Source: Ruegeria aquimaris
GTDB lineage: Bacteria; Pseudomonadota; Alphaproteobacteria; Rhodobacterales; Rhodobacteraceae
Length of the DNA: 64,000 nt
Assembly: GCF_025751555.1 (NCBI RefSeq)
Contig: NZ_JAOWLB010000001.1
Span: 1 to 64,000 of the forward strand
Reading direction: 5' to 3'
The notes beneath the pieces were generated by a model, which did not search any database, had not been told where the DNA came from, and saw only the letters and a list, made by a program, of their open reading frames with translations. Position 1 is the first letter of the stretch; each line of letters starts with the position of its first letter. Positions 20,949-31,103 of the stretch are shown here, piece after piece. The position numbers and the translations under genes are program-made.

Positions 20949-23312
20949 TCAGAACCGGGCCTGGATTGTCAGGTCGAAACTCTGTTCCTTGTCAAAGGTC
21001 TCTTTCTTGAGCGCCTTGGAGAAGTTGAACCGAAGCGGTCCAAAGGCGGTCGTCCACAGCAGCGAGAAACCGACCACGTGACGGAAGGACCCGTCCGCGC
21101 CCACGATGGTTCCGCCTGCCGTGTTCACATCGCTCAGGTCCCAGACGTTGCCGACGTCATAGAACAGGCCACCGCGCAAACCCAGTTCCTCGGGCAGGCC
21201 CAGGGGAAACTCTGCCTCGAAACGTGCCACAGCGTAATAGTTGCCGCCAAGCGCGTCGTTCACCCCATTCGACAGGTCACGCGGCCCGACGCCCGCCGGT
21301 TCGAACCCGCGGAACGTATTCGGCCCGATGACAAAACGGTCAATCGCCCGGCTAAACCCGTTTCCCTGCCAACTGAAGGCCCCCACATCCACCGAGGCGC
21401 GCAACGTGATCTCTTCGTGCCAGACCCGTGTCTGGGCGATCGCGCGCGCGTTGGTCTTGAAATACTTGTTGTCGCCGCCAAGACCCGCCGCATCGACACC
21501 GACCTCGAACAGGACACCCGCATTCGGGTTAAGCCCCCCGATCCGGCTGTCATAAGTGTATGTCAGCCCCAGGGAACTCGATGTCAGACGCCCCTGGGCA
21601 ATTTCGCTGGCGATGACCGCGCCACTGACCGATGTCGCGCTCCGCTTGACCATCTCGCTGGCATCCCAGCGGTATCTGACCTGCAGACTGGACAATTCGC
21701 CCAGGCGGAAGGTCAGCCCGGGGGCAAAGAAGCGCCGATCTGTATCGTAGCTGGCAAAGCTCGAATTGGTCGCAGAAATCCCCAGGTCGATGTCGAACTT
21801 CAGATCGCGGCCCAGCAACTGCGGTTCGGTAAACGACAGGATGTACTGTTCGGCATCCTGCGCGGTCGACAGGGTCAGACCCAGACGCTGACCGCGGCCA
21901 AGGAAGTTGCTTTCGCTGAGCCCGATGGCGACGCCAAAACCGTCGGACACCGAGTAGCTGCCGCCAAAGCTGAGCGAGCCGGTCGGTTGTTCCTCGACAT
22001 CCACATCGACGATGACCTGACTCGGGGTCGAGCCTTCGCGGGTTTCCACGTTTGCATCGGCAAAGAAACCCAATGCCCGGATGCGTTCAGCGCTCTCGCG
22101 GATTTCGCGCGGATTGAACGGATCGCCTTCGACCGTGCGGAACTGACGACGGATCACGCGATCCAGGGTGGTGGTATTACCTTCGATATCGATCCGCTCG
22201 ACAAAGATACGGGGGCCTTTGACCAGAGCGAACTCGACATCCAGCGTTAGATCCCGGTCGTTTCGCTTGATCCGCGGCTCAACCCGCAGAAAATCGACAC
22301 CGTTCTTGAGGCCAAGGCGCTCTTGCCGGGCAATCGAGTTCTCCACCAGGCTTGGGGAGTAGACCACGCCAGGCTTGACATTGAGAGCGGCCTGGTAATC
22401 GGCGGCGTCCACACCCGGGATTTCGCTGACCGTGGTGATGTTGCCAAAGGAAAACTGTTGGCCCTCGGTTACATCCATGACCAGAAAGAAGGCGTCACGC
22501 TCACGGGTGAATTCGACGTTGGCGCTGTTGACGCGGAAATCGACATAGCCCCGCGACAGATAGAAATCGCGCAGCACCTGCTTGTCGAACTCGATCCGGT
22601 CGGCAATGAACGTGTCCGAGCGAATGAAGGTCCGCAGCAGACCCGCCTGCTTGGTTTCAAGAATGCGCCGCAGGCGCCGGTCCGAAAACGCCCGGTTGCC
22701 GACGAAGCTTACGCGCTCGATCTCGATGGTGTCGCCTTCGGCAATCTCAAAGATCAGATCGACCCGGTTGTCGCTGCGGCGTATGATCCGGGGTACGACC
22801 GTCGCCGCCACGCGGCCCTGAGTCGAATAAATCTCGGCAATCGTCGCCGCGTCGCGTTCGGCCTGTTCCGCGGTAAAGACACGCCGTGATTCCGACGCGA
22901 TGGCCCCCTGGAGGGTTTCGTCCTTGACGCGTTTGTTACCTTCGAAGTTGATCTTGTTGATCGTCGGGAACTCGGTGACCTTGATGATCAGGGTGTTGCC
23001 ACGCGGAATCATCTCGACTGTCTCGAAGACGCCACTGTCAAGCACGCGCTGATAAGCATCGTTGAGTTGTCCGGCACTGACTTCCTTGCCCCGTTCGAGA
23101 CCGGTCCGCGCCACGATTGTCGAGCTCTCGATACGCTGGTTGCCCTCAACCTGAACCGACGTAAAGGTATAGGATTGTGCGAACGCTGTTTGCGGCAAGC
23201 TGACCAAACTCGTTGCCGTCACCAGAAAAATCGCCGAGACAGAATTCATCAACATATGGCTGCCAGAAATTCGACCGCCACAGTATCTACCTGTGCCACT
23301 CCTGTTGTTCAT
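20949..23312 (-). CDS. bamA: Outer-membrane protein assembly factor BamA
   Basis: Central pore of the BAM complex. A long signal peptide (about 46 residues from the ATG at 23312, cleavage after QTAFAQ) is followed by five POTRA repeats (to about residue 440) and a 16-strand beta-barrel ending in the C-terminal aromatic signature LTIQARF. Start choice is uncertain: a TTG four codons earlier or an internal Met 20 codons later would also leave a signal sequence. It heads the bamA-skp-fabZ-lpxA-lpxI-lpxB set. Confidence 0.94.
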   Translation of the reverse strand: MNNRSGTGRYCGGRISGSHMLMNSVSAIFLVTATSLVSLPQTAFAQSYTFTSVQVEGNQRIESSTIVARTGLERGKEVSAGQLNDAYQRVLDSGVFETVEMIPRGNTLIIKVTEFPTINKINFEGNKRVKDETLQGAIASESRRVFTAEQAERDAATIAEIYSTQGRVAATVVPRIIRRSDNRVDLIFEIAEGDTIEIERVSFVGNRAFSDRRLRRILETKQAGLLRTFIRSDTFIADRIEFDKQVLRDFYLSRGYVDFRVNSANVEFTRERDAFFLVMDVTEGQQFSFGNITTVSEIPGVDAADYQAALNVKPGVVYSPSLVENSIARQERLGLKNGVDFLRVEPRIKRNDRDLTLDVEFALVKGPRIFVERIDIEGNTTTLDRVIRRQFRTVEGDPFNPREIRESAERIRALGFFADANVETREGSTPSQVIVDVDVEEQPTGSLSFGGSYSVSDGFGVAIGLSESNFLGRGQRLGLTLSTAQDAEQYILSFTEPQLLGRDLKFDIDLGISATNSSFASYDTDRRFFAPGLTFRLGELSSLQVRYRWDASEMVKRSATSVSGAVIASEIAQGRLTSSSLGLTYTYDSRIGGLNPNAGVLFEVGVDAAGLGGDNKYFKTNARAIAQTRVWHEEITLRASVDVGAFSWQGNGFSRAIDRFVIGPNTFRGFEPAGVGPRDLSNGVNDALGGNYYAVARFEAEFPLGLPEELGLRGGLFYDVGNVWDLSDVNTAGGTIVGADGSFRHVVGFSLLWTTAFGPLRFNFSKALKKETFDKEQSFDLTIQARF

Positions 23313-23385
23313 CTTTATTATCAACCCAGATTTCAGCAGACTTTGGTCAGTCAGTACCGGGATTGAGCCGGGTTGTCAAAAGCCC

Positions 23386-23419
23386 AAAAACGAAAGACGC
23401 GGCTCAGGGGCCGCGTCTT
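23386..23419 (-). terminator. Rho-independent terminator after the 41-residue membrane protein gene
   Basis: A perfect 10-bp stem, AAGACGCGGC against GCCGCGTCTT, with a 6-nt loop. On the minus strand the run TTTCGTTTTT follows. It separates the upstream unit from bamA. Confidence 0.85.
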
Positions 23420-23442
23420 GCCTCGGAACCGGAGGACAAAGT

Positions 23443-23568
23443 TCAGAAGCTGCCCAGAAATGCGCCCAGGAACAGGGCCGCCACAATCGCTCCGACAAAT
23501 AGAATGCGATCCCAGTTCAACTGCATGAGCAGACCCAGACCGCGATAGGAATGATTCAACATCTGCAT
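23443..23568 (-). CDS. 41-residue single-helix membrane protein
   Basis: The peptide begins MQMLNHSYRGLGLLMQLNWD and ends in a hydrophobic helix (ILFVGAIVAALFLGAFLGSF) with small-residue spacing. GGAG lies 10 nt before the ATG at 23568. The gene sits between rseP and bamA and has its own terminator. From memory, short proteins opening LNHSYRGLG followed by a helix recur at this place in Rhodobacteraceae. Function is unknown; its site among BAM and regulated-proteolysis genes makes an envelope role plausible. Confidence 0.7.
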   Translation of the reverse strand: MQMLNHSYRGLGLLMQLNWDRILFVGAIVAALFLGAFLGSF

Positions 23569-23705
23569 GGCAAAGCTCCGGCTTTTTGCGTTTCCATGGC
23601 AGACTAGCCGGTGAATATGGCAAGACTTTGGCGCATTTCAAAATCGTGAGGCCGCGCGCGCGTTTACCCGGCACCGGCCGTTCGATCCCTCAGAACGCCA
23701 AAGCC

Positions 23706-25058
23706 TCAGCAAAAAAGATCATTGCTGAGCGAAAACAGCATCAGCGACAGGATCAGGGTGATGCCGATCGCCATCAGCACCCGCAGCACATTGTCGCTGG
23801 GGGGTTTACCTGCCACGGCCTCGTAGGCGTAGAACATAAGATGCCCGCCATCCAACGCCGGTATCGGGAAAAGATTCAGCAAGCCAACGGCAGTGGACAG
23901 CACGGCGATGAAGGCAATGAAGCTCTGTGCACCCTGGCTGGCGACAGCCCCGGAGGCCTGCGCGATTCCGATCGGGCCAGAGATATTGCAGGTCGATATC
24001 TGGCCCGCAATCATGTGCCACAGGCCCGAGAGCGACGACTCGACGATGCCATAGGTGCCTTCGACCCCGGCCATCAGCGCAGCGCCCACCCCCGGAGTCG
24101 TGGTTGCCGGCTCGAAAGCCTGCCCGCTTGCAACACCAATCCGCCAGTTGGTCTCGTAGCCTCCTTCTGGCTTTGGTGTGTCGGTCCGGCGCGGCACAAG
24201 CAGCAACTGCAACGTCTCGCCCCCCCGCCGGACATCCAGAACCAAAGGTTTTCCGCCAGACCCCTCGACCGTATCCTTCAACTGACGAAACGCGACGATC
24301 GGCGTTCCGTCAATGGCCGCGATCACGTCGTCCGGGCGCAGTCCCGCGTCCTGCGCCGCGCTGCGCGGAATCACGCTGCCGACCACCGCCGGATAGAAAT
24401 GCGGACCGGGTACCACCAACTCGGCACCATCGCGTGCGACTTTGTAGTCCAGCGGGCTTTCCAGCGGCAAAGATGCCTCGAATGTGTTCCATCCAGAGGT
24501 TTCGGTTCCCTGGGGCGGAACATGTCCCGCAATCGACACGATCCTGTCACCGGGCTGCAATCCGCTTTCGATCCCGGGATGGCTCGGTGCCTCGCCCACG
24601 GTCAAGGGTTCGACCGGAACGCCACGCGCGAAAAAGATCGCCGAGAAGACCAGGATCGACATGACAAAGTTGAACACCGGGCCCGCGGCAACCGTCGCCG
24701 CCCGCGCCCAGAGCGGCGCGCCATGCATGGTGCGGCGCAGATCGTCAGGGTTGCGCCGATAGATCTCGGCCAAGGAGTCGCCGTCCTTGCCCGAGGCCGC
24801 GTTGGCATCGCCCATGAACTTGACATAGCCGCCAAAAGGAAGCGCTGCGATCTGCCAGCGGGTTCCGCGCCGGTCGACCCGGCTCCACAAGACCGGGCCG
24901 AAGCCGATGGAAAACACCTCGGCATGGATGCCCGACCAGCGGCCGACGATGTAGTGACCATATTCATGCACCGCGACGATAACGGATAGTGCCGCGACGA
25001 AGGCCGCAATCGTGTACAGCAATCCACCGAATTGCGGAATCAAGCCCAGAATATCCAA
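23706..25058 (-). CDS. rseP: RseP-type site-2 intramembrane zinc metalloprotease, TTG start
   Basis: Inner-membrane protease that cleaves anti-sigma factors and signal-peptide remnants. Zn motif His-31, Glu-32, His-35 (AVHEYGHYIVGR). Two PDZ-like segments cover the middle (GLRPDDVIAAIDGTPI is the clearer one). The third ligand is in NLFPIPALDGGHL near the C-terminus. The only possible start giving the family N-terminus (MDILGLIPQFGGL) is TTG at 25058, since no ATG or GTG lies before the HEYGH motif. It follows dxr by 5 nt, with TAGGGA overlapping the dxr stop as ribosome site. Confidence 0.94.
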   Translation of the reverse strand: MDILGLIPQFGGLLYTIAAFVAALSVIVAVHEYGHYIVGRWSGIHAEVFSIGFGPVLWSRVDRRGTRWQIAALPFGGYVKFMGDANAASGKDGDSLAEIYRRNPDDLRRTMHGAPLWARAATVAAGPVFNFVMSILVFSAIFFARGVPVEPLTVGEAPSHPGIESGLQPGDRIVSIAGHVPPQGTETSGWNTFEASLPLESPLDYKVARDGAELVVPGPHFYPAVVGSVIPRSAAQDAGLRPDDVIAAIDGTPIVAFRQLKDTVEGSGGKPLVLDVRRGGETLQLLLVPRRTDTPKPEGGYETNWRIGVASGQAFEPATTTPGVGAALMAGVEGTYGIVESSLSGLWHMIAGQISTCNISGPIGIAQASGAVASQGAQSFIAFIAVLSTAVGLLNLFPIPALDGGHLMFYAYEAVAGKPPSDNVLRVLMAIGITLILSLMLFSLSNDLFC

Positions 25059-25063
25059 AGTCC

Positions 25064-26251
25064 CTACCCTGCTCGTTGTGCCATGGCCGCGTCCACCCTC
25101 TGACGGGCCAGATGGTCTGTTTGCGTCACAGTATCAAGGGTCATTGGGGCATCAATAAGACCCGGGTCGGACTCAAACCGGTCCAATACCGCCTCGACCA
25201 GCCGCGCCATGTCGAGAAATCCGATATGCCCCGCGATAAAGTGATCAAGCGCGCGCTCCTTGGCGGCGTTGAACACCGCGCCCGACAGCCCGCCCCGCGC
25301 CATCACCCGCCGCGCCAGCGCCAGCGCCGGGTAGCGGGCACCGTCGGGCGCACGAAAGTTGAGTTGCCCCAGCGCTGCAAGGTCAAGCCGCGCCACCGGC
25401 AGGTCGCGTCGTTCCGGCCAGTGCAGCGCATAGCCGATCGCGTGCCGCATATCGGGCGCGCCGAGATGCGCCATCAGCGCGCCGTCGCGGAATCCGACCA
25501 GCGCATGGACCATGGATTCGGGATGCACGATGACCTCGATCCTATCCGGGTCTATCCCAAAAAACTCCCTGGTTTCAATGACCTCCAGCGCCTTGTTGAA
25601 CATGGATGCACTGTCGATGGTGATGCGCTGACCCATGTCCCAATTGGGGTGTTGGGCGGCCTCTTCGGCGGTGGCGCTGGCCAGCCGCTCCAGCGGCCAG
25701 TCGCGGAACGCCCCGCCCGAGGCGGTGATGACGATCCGTTCGACCGCCGCCATGTCCTCGCCCACCAGCGCCTGGAACACCGCCGAATGCTCGCTGTCCA
25801 CAGGCAAGAGCCGGGCGCCATGGCGACGCGCGGTTTCCAGCACCAGAGGACCGGCGCAGACCAGCGTTTCCTTGTTGGCCAGCGCCAGCGTAGCGCCCTG
25901 TTCCAGCGCCGCCAGACCGGGCGCCAGCCCCGCCGCGCCGACAATGGCCGACATCACCCAATCCGCCGGGCGTGCGGCCGCCTCGACCAGCGCCGCAGGC
26001 CCCGCCGCCGCCATAACCCCGCTGCCCGCCAGCGCGGCGCGCAGATCATGCAGACGCTCGGGAAAAGCGGTCACCGCCACATCGGCGCGCAGCCGCCGCG
26101 CGTCCTCGGCCAGCCGCGCGATATTGGCACCGCCGCTCAACGCCACAACATCATAAGCGTCCGGATCGCGGGCGATCAGGTCGATGGTATTCTGCCCGAT
26201 CGAGCCGGTCGCCCCGAAAATCGAGACCCTGCGCGGATCGGCCGCCTGCAT
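25064..26251 (-). CDS. dxr: 1-deoxy-D-xylulose-5-phosphate reductoisomerase
   Basis: Second step of the MEP isoprenoid pathway (DXP to MEP with NADPH). The dinucleotide motif is IFGATGSIGQNTIDL. The metal-binding segment is VDSEHSAVFQAL and the substrate loop ITASGGAFRDW. 395 residues from the ATG at 26251, which overlaps the cdsA stop (TGATG). It supplies isoprenoids that UppS, two genes upstream, turns into undecaprenyl carriers. Confidence 0.96.
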   Translation of the reverse strand: MQAADPRRVSIFGATGSIGQNTIDLIARDPDAYDVVALSGGANIARLAEDARRLRADVAVTAFPERLHDLRAALAGSGVMAAAGPAALVEAAARPADWVMSAIVGAAGLAPGLAALEQGATLALANKETLVCAGPLVLETARRHGARLLPVDSEHSAVFQALVGEDMAAVERIVITASGGAFRDWPLERLASATAEEAAQHPNWDMGQRITIDSASMFNKALEVIETREFFGIDPDRIEVIVHPESMVHALVGFRDGALMAHLGAPDMRHAIGYALHWPERRDLPVARLDLAALGQLNFRAPDGARYPALALARRVMARGGLSGAVFNAAKERALDHFIAGHIGFLDMARLVEAVLDRFESDPGLIDAPMTLDTVTQTDHLARQRVDAAMAQRAG

Positions 26252-27033
26252 CACAGGCCTCCGAACGCGCGAAACAGCCCGGCCAGCATCACAAAGACCG
26301 CCGCACCCATCATCCCGTCGAACCGGTCAAGAAAGCCGCCATGACCCGGGATCAGGTTGGAACTGTCCTTGACCCCCATCTTCCGCTTCAACGCGCTTTC
26401 GGCGATATCGCCCGCCTGGCTGGCCATCGAGGCCAGCACGGAAAGGAGCAGCAGCCCCGCGCCCAGCCCCGCATAGATCGCGAAACCACCACCAACCAGC
26501 GCCGCCGCGGCCCAGCCACCCGCAGTGCCCGACCAAGTCTTCTTCGGGCTGACGCGCGGCCAGAACTTGGGCCCGCCGATCATCTTGCCCACGAAGTAGC
26601 CCGCCACATCGGTGGCCACCACGACCAGCACCAGCCACAGCATCCAGTCAAGCCCCATGACCTCGCGAATCCAGATGAAGCCCAGCCCGGCCAGGGCGAT
26701 CCAGAGCGCAAAGACGGCATAGAGCCCCTTGTGCCTACCGGCTTGCCCGGCCCCCACCAATGCTGGGGCCACAAGCACCGGCAAGCTGTAAAGCGATGGC
26801 AGGTGATAGGCGAGCAATACGGCAAACCCGGTCAGCAGCGCCATCTGCACCGCCGCCCCGCCGCGCTCGGGCGCGACCATCCGCATCAGTTCCCAGACCA
26901 TCAGGCCGGTCACAACGGCGATGAAACTCTCGAACCACAATCCGCCAAGCCACAGCTCGATTCCCGCCACGGCGACCATCACCACCGCCGAGCCCACCCG
27001 TGGGGCCAGATCGGACCAGCGCCCGTCGTTCAT
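26251..27033 (-). CDS. cdsA: Phosphatidate cytidylyltransferase
   Basis: Makes CDP-diacylglycerol, precursor of membrane phospholipids. A 260-residue polytopic protein. The family signature is KKTWSGTAGG in the middle and SALKRKMGVKDSSNLIPGHGG followed by DRFDGMM near the C-terminus. The start at 27033 overlaps the uppS stop by 4 nt. Confidence 0.95.
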   Translation of the reverse strand: MNDGRWSDLAPRVGSAVVMVAVAGIELWLGGLWFESFIAVVTGLMVWELMRMVAPERGGAAVQMALLTGFAVLLAYHLPSLYSLPVLVAPALVGAGQAGRHKGLYAVFALWIALAGLGFIWIREVMGLDWMLWLVLVVVATDVAGYFVGKMIGGPKFWPRVSPKKTWSGTAGGWAAAALVGGGFAIYAGLGAGLLLLSVLASMASQAGDIAESALKRKMGVKDSSNLIPGHGGFLDRFDGMMGAAVFVMLAGLFRAFGGL

Positions 27034-27764
27034 GCCTTGACCGCACCGAACCTGCGGTCGCGGCTTCCATAGCTCTGACACAGCCGGGCCAGTTCCTCGG
27101 CGGTGAAATCGGGCCATAGCGTGTCGATGAATTCATACTCGGAATAGGCCGACTGCCAGAGCAGAAAGTTCGAGATCCGCGCCTCGCCACTGGTGCGGAT
27201 CACCAGATCGGGATCGGGCAGCACCCGTGTATCCAGGTAGCGTGGCAGCGTTTCCTCATCCACTTCCTCGGGCTTCAGGCGGCCCTCGGCCACGTCGCGG
27301 GCCAGACGGCGGGTGGCGCGGGCCACCTCGTCGCGGCCGCCATAGTTGAGCGCGATGGTCAGGTGGACACCCTCGTTCTCGCGGGTCTGCTCTTCGAGCG
27401 TGTCCATCAGCGCGATCAGCTTGGCATCCAGCCGCACCCGATCGCCGATGAAGCGCACCCGGACCCCGCGCGCATGAAGCGCCCGGGTCTCCTTGGCGAT
27501 ATAGCGACGGAAGAGGCTCATCAAACCGGCAACCTCGACCTGGGTCCGCTTCCAGTTCTCGGTCGAAAAAGCGAATATCGTCAGATATTTGATGCCCAGA
27601 CTTGGGCAGGCCTCGACCACCTCGCGCACGCGTTTGGCACCTGCATGATGCCCGAACAGGCGCGGTCGGCCGCGCGCCTGGGCCCAGCGACCGTTGCCGT
27701 CCATGATAATGGCGACGTGCCGCGGGCCAGAGGATTCGGTTCCGGATTGCGGATCACTCGGCAT
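27030..27764 (-). CDS. uppS: (2Z,6E)-undecaprenyl diphosphate synthase
   Basis: Cis-prenyltransferase making the C55 carrier lipid for peptidoglycan and O-antigen. The catalytic Asp is in HVAIIMDGNGRWAQ (about residue 22). FAFSTENWKR, LNYGGRDE and the C-terminal RTSGEARISNFLLWQ are present. 244 residues from the ATG at 27764. It follows frr after 8 nt. Confidence 0.96.
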   Translation of the reverse strand: MPSDPQSGTESSGPRHVAIIMDGNGRWAQARGRPRLFGHHAGAKRVREVVEACPSLGIKYLTIFAFSTENWKRTQVEVAGLMSLFRRYIAKETRALHARGVRVRFIGDRVRLDAKLIALMDTLEEQTRENEGVHLTIALNYGGRDEVARATRRLARDVAEGRLKPEEVDEETLPRYLDTRVLPDPDLVIRTSGEARISNFLLWQSAYSEYEFIDTLWPDFTAEELARLCQSYGSRDRRFGAVKA

Positions 27765-27772
27765 GAAAGCGA

Positions 27773-28336
27773 TCAAACCTGCATGATTTCTGCTTGCTTG
27801 TGCTCAAGCGCTGCGTCCACCCCTTTGATCATTTTGTCTGTCAGTTCTTGAACCTCGGCTTCCCAGAACTTCTGGTCATCCTCGGAGATGCCGTCGGCCT
27901 TGGCTTTCTTGATCTGGTCCATGCCATCCCGGCGCACGTTGCGAATGGACACCCGGGCATGTTCTGCATACTGCCCCGCGACCTTGGTCAGTTCGCGCCG
28001 ACGCTCCTCGTTCAGCTCCGGGATCGGCAACATGATGATCGTCCCGTTGAGCTGCGGGTTGATGCCCAGACCAGACTCGCGGATCGCCTTCTCGACCTTG
28101 CCGACCATCGACTTGTCCCAGACGTTGATGGTGACCATCCGCGGCTCGGGAACGTTGATGGTGCCGACCTGGTTGATCGGGGTCATCTGGCCATAAGCCT
28201 CGACCTGGATCGGCTCCAGCATCGAGCCGGACGCGCGCCCGGTCCGAAGCGAGGCGAACTCGGTCTTCAGGTTTTGCATCGCGCCTTCCATGCGGCGCTT
28301 GAGATCGTCGGTGTCCAGCTCGAATTCATCGGACAT
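27773..28336 (-). CDS. frr: Ribosome recycling factor
   Basis: Splits post-termination ribosomes with EF-G. A 187-residue three-helix protein: [36 protein letters not shown] and the C-terminal [16 protein letters not shown] helix. The ATG at 28336 is preceded by GAGGAG at a good distance; a GTG three codons upstream is less likely. It sits between pyrH and uppS as in many proteobacteria. Confidence 0.96.
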   Translation of the reverse strand: MSDEFELDTDDLKRRMEGAMQNLKTEFASLRTGRASGSMLEPIQVEAYGQMTPINQVGTINVPEPRMVTINVWDKSMVGKVEKAIRESGLGINPQLNGTIIMLPIPELNEERRRELTKVAGQYAEHARVSIRNVRRDGMDQIKKAKADGISEDDQKFWEAEVQELTDKMIKGVDAALEHKQAEIMQV

Positions 28337-28520
28337 GCTGCTCACTCCTCTGCTTGAGGTCCTGTTTGTTGGGTCTTAAGCCATCCCCGGCGAGATGTAT
28401 AGCAATCAGGGAATAGAAAGGCTTTCGAAACGTTTTGGCAACGGTCGACCGCCCGGCCCGGCCCGCTTCCAAACACGCCACGTATGGCTGTATGTTCAAT
28501 GTGCCGACCGTTTCGTCTGA

Positions 28521-29261
28521 TCAGCCCCGCACGGTCGTATAGGTTCCGCGCCCCGCCAGAATACCCCGGAAGCCGCCCGGCTCATCCAGCGAAAAGACGA
28601 TGATCGGCAGATTGTTGTCACGTGCCAGCGCGATCGCACTGGCATCCATGACCCCCAGACGCTTGGCCAGCACGTCATCATAGCTGACCGTCTCATAGCG
28701 CTTGGCATCGGCGAACCTGACCGGATCCTTGTCATAGACGCCATCGACCTTGGTTCCCTTGAAGATCGCCTGACATCCCATCTCATTGGCCCGCAGCGTG
28801 GCCGCCGTGTCTGTCGTGAAATAGGGATTGCCGGTACCGGCGGCAAAGATGCAGACCCGTTTCTTCTCCAGGTGCCGCACCGCGCGTCGGCGGATATAGG
28901 GCTCGCAAACCTGATCCATGGGAATCGCCGAAATGACCCGGGTAAAGACCGACAGGCTTTCCAGCGCCGCCTGCATGGCCAGCGCGTTCATAACGGTCGC
29001 CAGCATCCCCATATAATCCGCGGTCGTCCGCTCCATCCCCTGCGCCGCGCCGCTCAGCCCGCGAAAGATGTTGCCGCCACCGATGACCATGCAGATCTCG
29101 ACACCCAGGTCGTGCACCGATTTCACTTCCTGCGCGATCCGCTGCACCGTGGGGGGATGCAGGCCAAACCCCTGATCCCCCATCAGCGCCTCACCGGAGA
29201 TCTTCAGCATCACGCGCTGGTACTTGGTATCCGAGATTTCCGGTTTGGGGGACAGGGTCAT
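28521..29261 (-). CDS. pyrH: Uridylate kinase
   Basis: Hexameric UMP kinase of the amino acid kinase fold. [15 protein letters not shown] binds ATP phosphates, [10 protein letters not shown] the substrate, and [19 protein letters not shown] is the family hallmark. 246 residues. It is the first gene of the pyrH-frr-uppS-cdsA-dxr-rseP group, 184 bp before frr. It is divergent from miaA. Confidence 0.96.
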   Translation of the reverse strand: MTLSPKPEISDTKYQRVMLKISGEALMGDQGFGLHPPTVQRIAQEVKSVHDLGVEICMVIGGGNIFRGLSGAAQGMERTTADYMGMLATVMNALAMQAALESLSVFTRVISAIPMDQVCEPYIRRRAVRHLEKKRVCIFAAGTGNPYFTTDTAATLRANEMGCQAIFKGTKVDGVYDKDPVRFADAKRYETVSYDDVLAKRLGVMDASAIALARDNNLPIIVFSLDEPGGFRGILAGRGTYTTVRG

Positions 29262-29354
29262 ATTGCGCTCCGCTCTGGCACAGGTCTATTTTTCCGGCGC
29301 AAAATGACGGAAAATCACCGAGGGTTCAATGCAGGTCGCGGCGGGAAAAACAGA

Positions 29355-30257
29355 ATGAACGACAAAGGCCGCGCAACGACCGTGAAACTGATCGACCAGT
29401 TGCCCGAGATACCGGAGGGTCGGCCGATCCTGCTGGCCGGTCCGACCGCCTCGGGAAAATCCGCATTGGCAATGGAAATCGCGGAACGGTTTGGCGGCGT
29501 CATCGTCAACGCCGATGCCAGCCAGGTCTATGACTGCTGGCGCGTGATCAGCGCCCGGCCCTCAGACGAGGACGAAAGGCGTGTTCCACACAGGCTCTAT
29601 GGCTACATATCCTGCCAGACCTCCTATTCGACCGGCCATTGGCTGCGGGACGCAAGGGCGACGCTTGCTGGCGCGGAAAGGCCCATCATCGTGGGCGGAA
29701 CCGGGCTCTACTTTTCAGCGCTGACCGAAGGCATGGCCGACATACCCGAAACCCCTCCCGAGATACGGGCCGAAGCCGACACGCTTTCCATGGAAACGCT
29801 CTTGGCCGGGATAGACCCGGTGACCGCTACGGGGCTGGACCTGATGAACCGGGCGCGGGTGCAGCGCGCCTGGGAGGTTCAGCGCGCAACGGGCCGGACC
29901 CTGCATGCCTGGCAGGCCGAAACGCCGCCCCCCACGCTTGAGCTGCGGGATTGTGTGCCGCTCGTGCTCGGGGTCGACAAGCTCTGGCTGTGGGATCGAA
30001 TCGCACGGCGCTTCAATCAGATGCTCAACGAGGGCGCACTGGACGAGGTGACCGCCATCATGGATCATTACACCCCCGCGCTGCCCGCCTTCAAAGCCAT
30101 CGGCGTACCCGAACTTGTCGCCCATCTGCGTGGCGAATTGTCTTTGGATGCGGCGCGAGAAAAGGCCACCATCGCCACGCGCAGATATGCCAAGCGCCAG
30201 CGCACATGGTTCCGCGCAAGAATGAGGGCATGGAACCACCTGACCGTGCCGGTCTGA
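29355..30257 (+). CDS. miaA: tRNA dimethylallyltransferase
   Basis: Adds dimethylallyl to A37 of tRNAs that read U-starting codons. P-loop GPTASGKS at residues 29-36, [24 protein letters not shown], and the C-terminal [12 protein letters not shown] tRNA-binding end. 300 residues from the ATG at 29355. It uses dimethylallyl diphosphate from the MEP pathway, whose dxr gene is nearby. Divergent from pyrH. Confidence 0.95.
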   Translation: MNDKGRATTVKLIDQLPEIPEGRPILLAGPTASGKSALAMEIAERFGGVIVNADASQVYDCWRVISARPSDEDERRVPHRLYGYISCQTSYSTGHWLRDARATLAGAERPIIVGGTGLYFSALTEGMADIPETPPEIRAEADTLSMETLLAGIDPVTATGLDLMNRARVQRAWEVQRATGRTLHAWQAETPPPTLELRDCVPLVLGVDKLWLWDRIARRFNQMLNEGALDEVTAIMDHYTPALPAFKAIGVPELVAHLRGELSLDAAREKATIATRRYAKRQRTWFRARMRAWNHLTVPV

Positions 30258-30297
30258 GGTCCCTGCCCTTACCGCAACACGTTTGAATAGGCCTGCC

Positions 30298-31098
30298 ATG
30301 GCGTCTGCCCCCGCATCCCCCTTCCAAAGCCATTTGCAAACCCTTGCGCAGCTGACGGCGCGCGGGGCCTGGCAGGTCACCCTCCCCCATGATCGCAGCC
30401 ACCATCTCCTGGTCTGGATCACCCGGGGTCAGGGAACCTGCATTCTGGATGGCGCACGCGAGGGATTCGGGGCGCATAATGCGCTGTTTCTGCCAGCCCG
30501 CCATCTTTTCATTCTCGAACCCGGCAGAGGGTGCCTGGGACAGGCGCTGTCCATACCCGCCGGGGCCACAACGCTCTTGCCAGACAAGCCGCAGCACCTG
30601 AGAATTCGGGACACGTCCAGTCAGGCCGAGCTTACCGGTCTGCTGGACGCGATCGGGCAGGAACAACTGGCCAATCGGCCCTATGTGACCGAGGCGGTGA
30701 ATGCGACGGCCAATCTGGTCGGCATCTGGCTGCTTCGAAAATCTGCAACCCTTTCTTCGACCCTACCGGAAACCCCGGCCCGCCGTCTGGTATGCAAATA
30801 CCTCAACCGTCTCGTCACCGATTTCGACAGCGGCGACAGCGTTGCAATGCATGCCGCCGCCCTTGGCGTCACGCCAGAGCACCTGACCCGGACCTGCAAG
30901 ACCGCTACCGGCAAAACCGCCTCGGAGTTGTTGTCAGGCCGTATCGAACATGCCGCGCGCAGCCTGATCTGCGGCACCAAACGGCCAATAGGTGTCATCG
31001 CGAGCGATCTTGGCTTTGCCAGCATCCAGTCGTTCTCGCGCTTTGTCCGGCAGCAAACCGGACAATCCCCGCGCGATCTTCGCCGGGCGACAAAATGA
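30298..31098 (+). CDS. AraC-family transcriptional regulator
   Basis: A 266-residue regulator. The N-terminal half is a cupin-like sensor (HHLLVWITRGQGTCILDGAR). The C-terminal half has two helix-turn-helix motifs: MHAAALGVTPEHLTRTCKTATGKTASELL and GVIASDLGFASIQSFSRFVRQQTG. It lies just upstream of the peptide ABC operon in the same direction, with palindromic sequence between them, so it may control that operon. The ligand is unknown. Confidence 0.85.
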   Translation: MASAPASPFQSHLQTLAQLTARGAWQVTLPHDRSHHLLVWITRGQGTCILDGAREGFGAHNALFLPARHLFILEPGRGCLGQALSIPAGATTLLPDKPQHLRIRDTSSQAELTGLLDAIGQEQLANRPYVTEAVNATANLVGIWLLRKSATLSSTLPETPARRLVCKYLNRLVTDFDSGDSVAMHAAALGVTPEHLTRTCKTATGKTASELLSGRIEHAARSLICGTKRPIGVIASDLGFASIQSFSRFVRQQTGQSPRDLRRATK

Positions 31099-31103
31099 CG
31101 AAA

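Noticed and set aside
28872-29354. Long N-terminal extension of miaA reading through the pyrH 5' half
   Set aside because: MiaA begins at the ATG at 29355 just before its P-loop region; the extension is antisense to pyrH.
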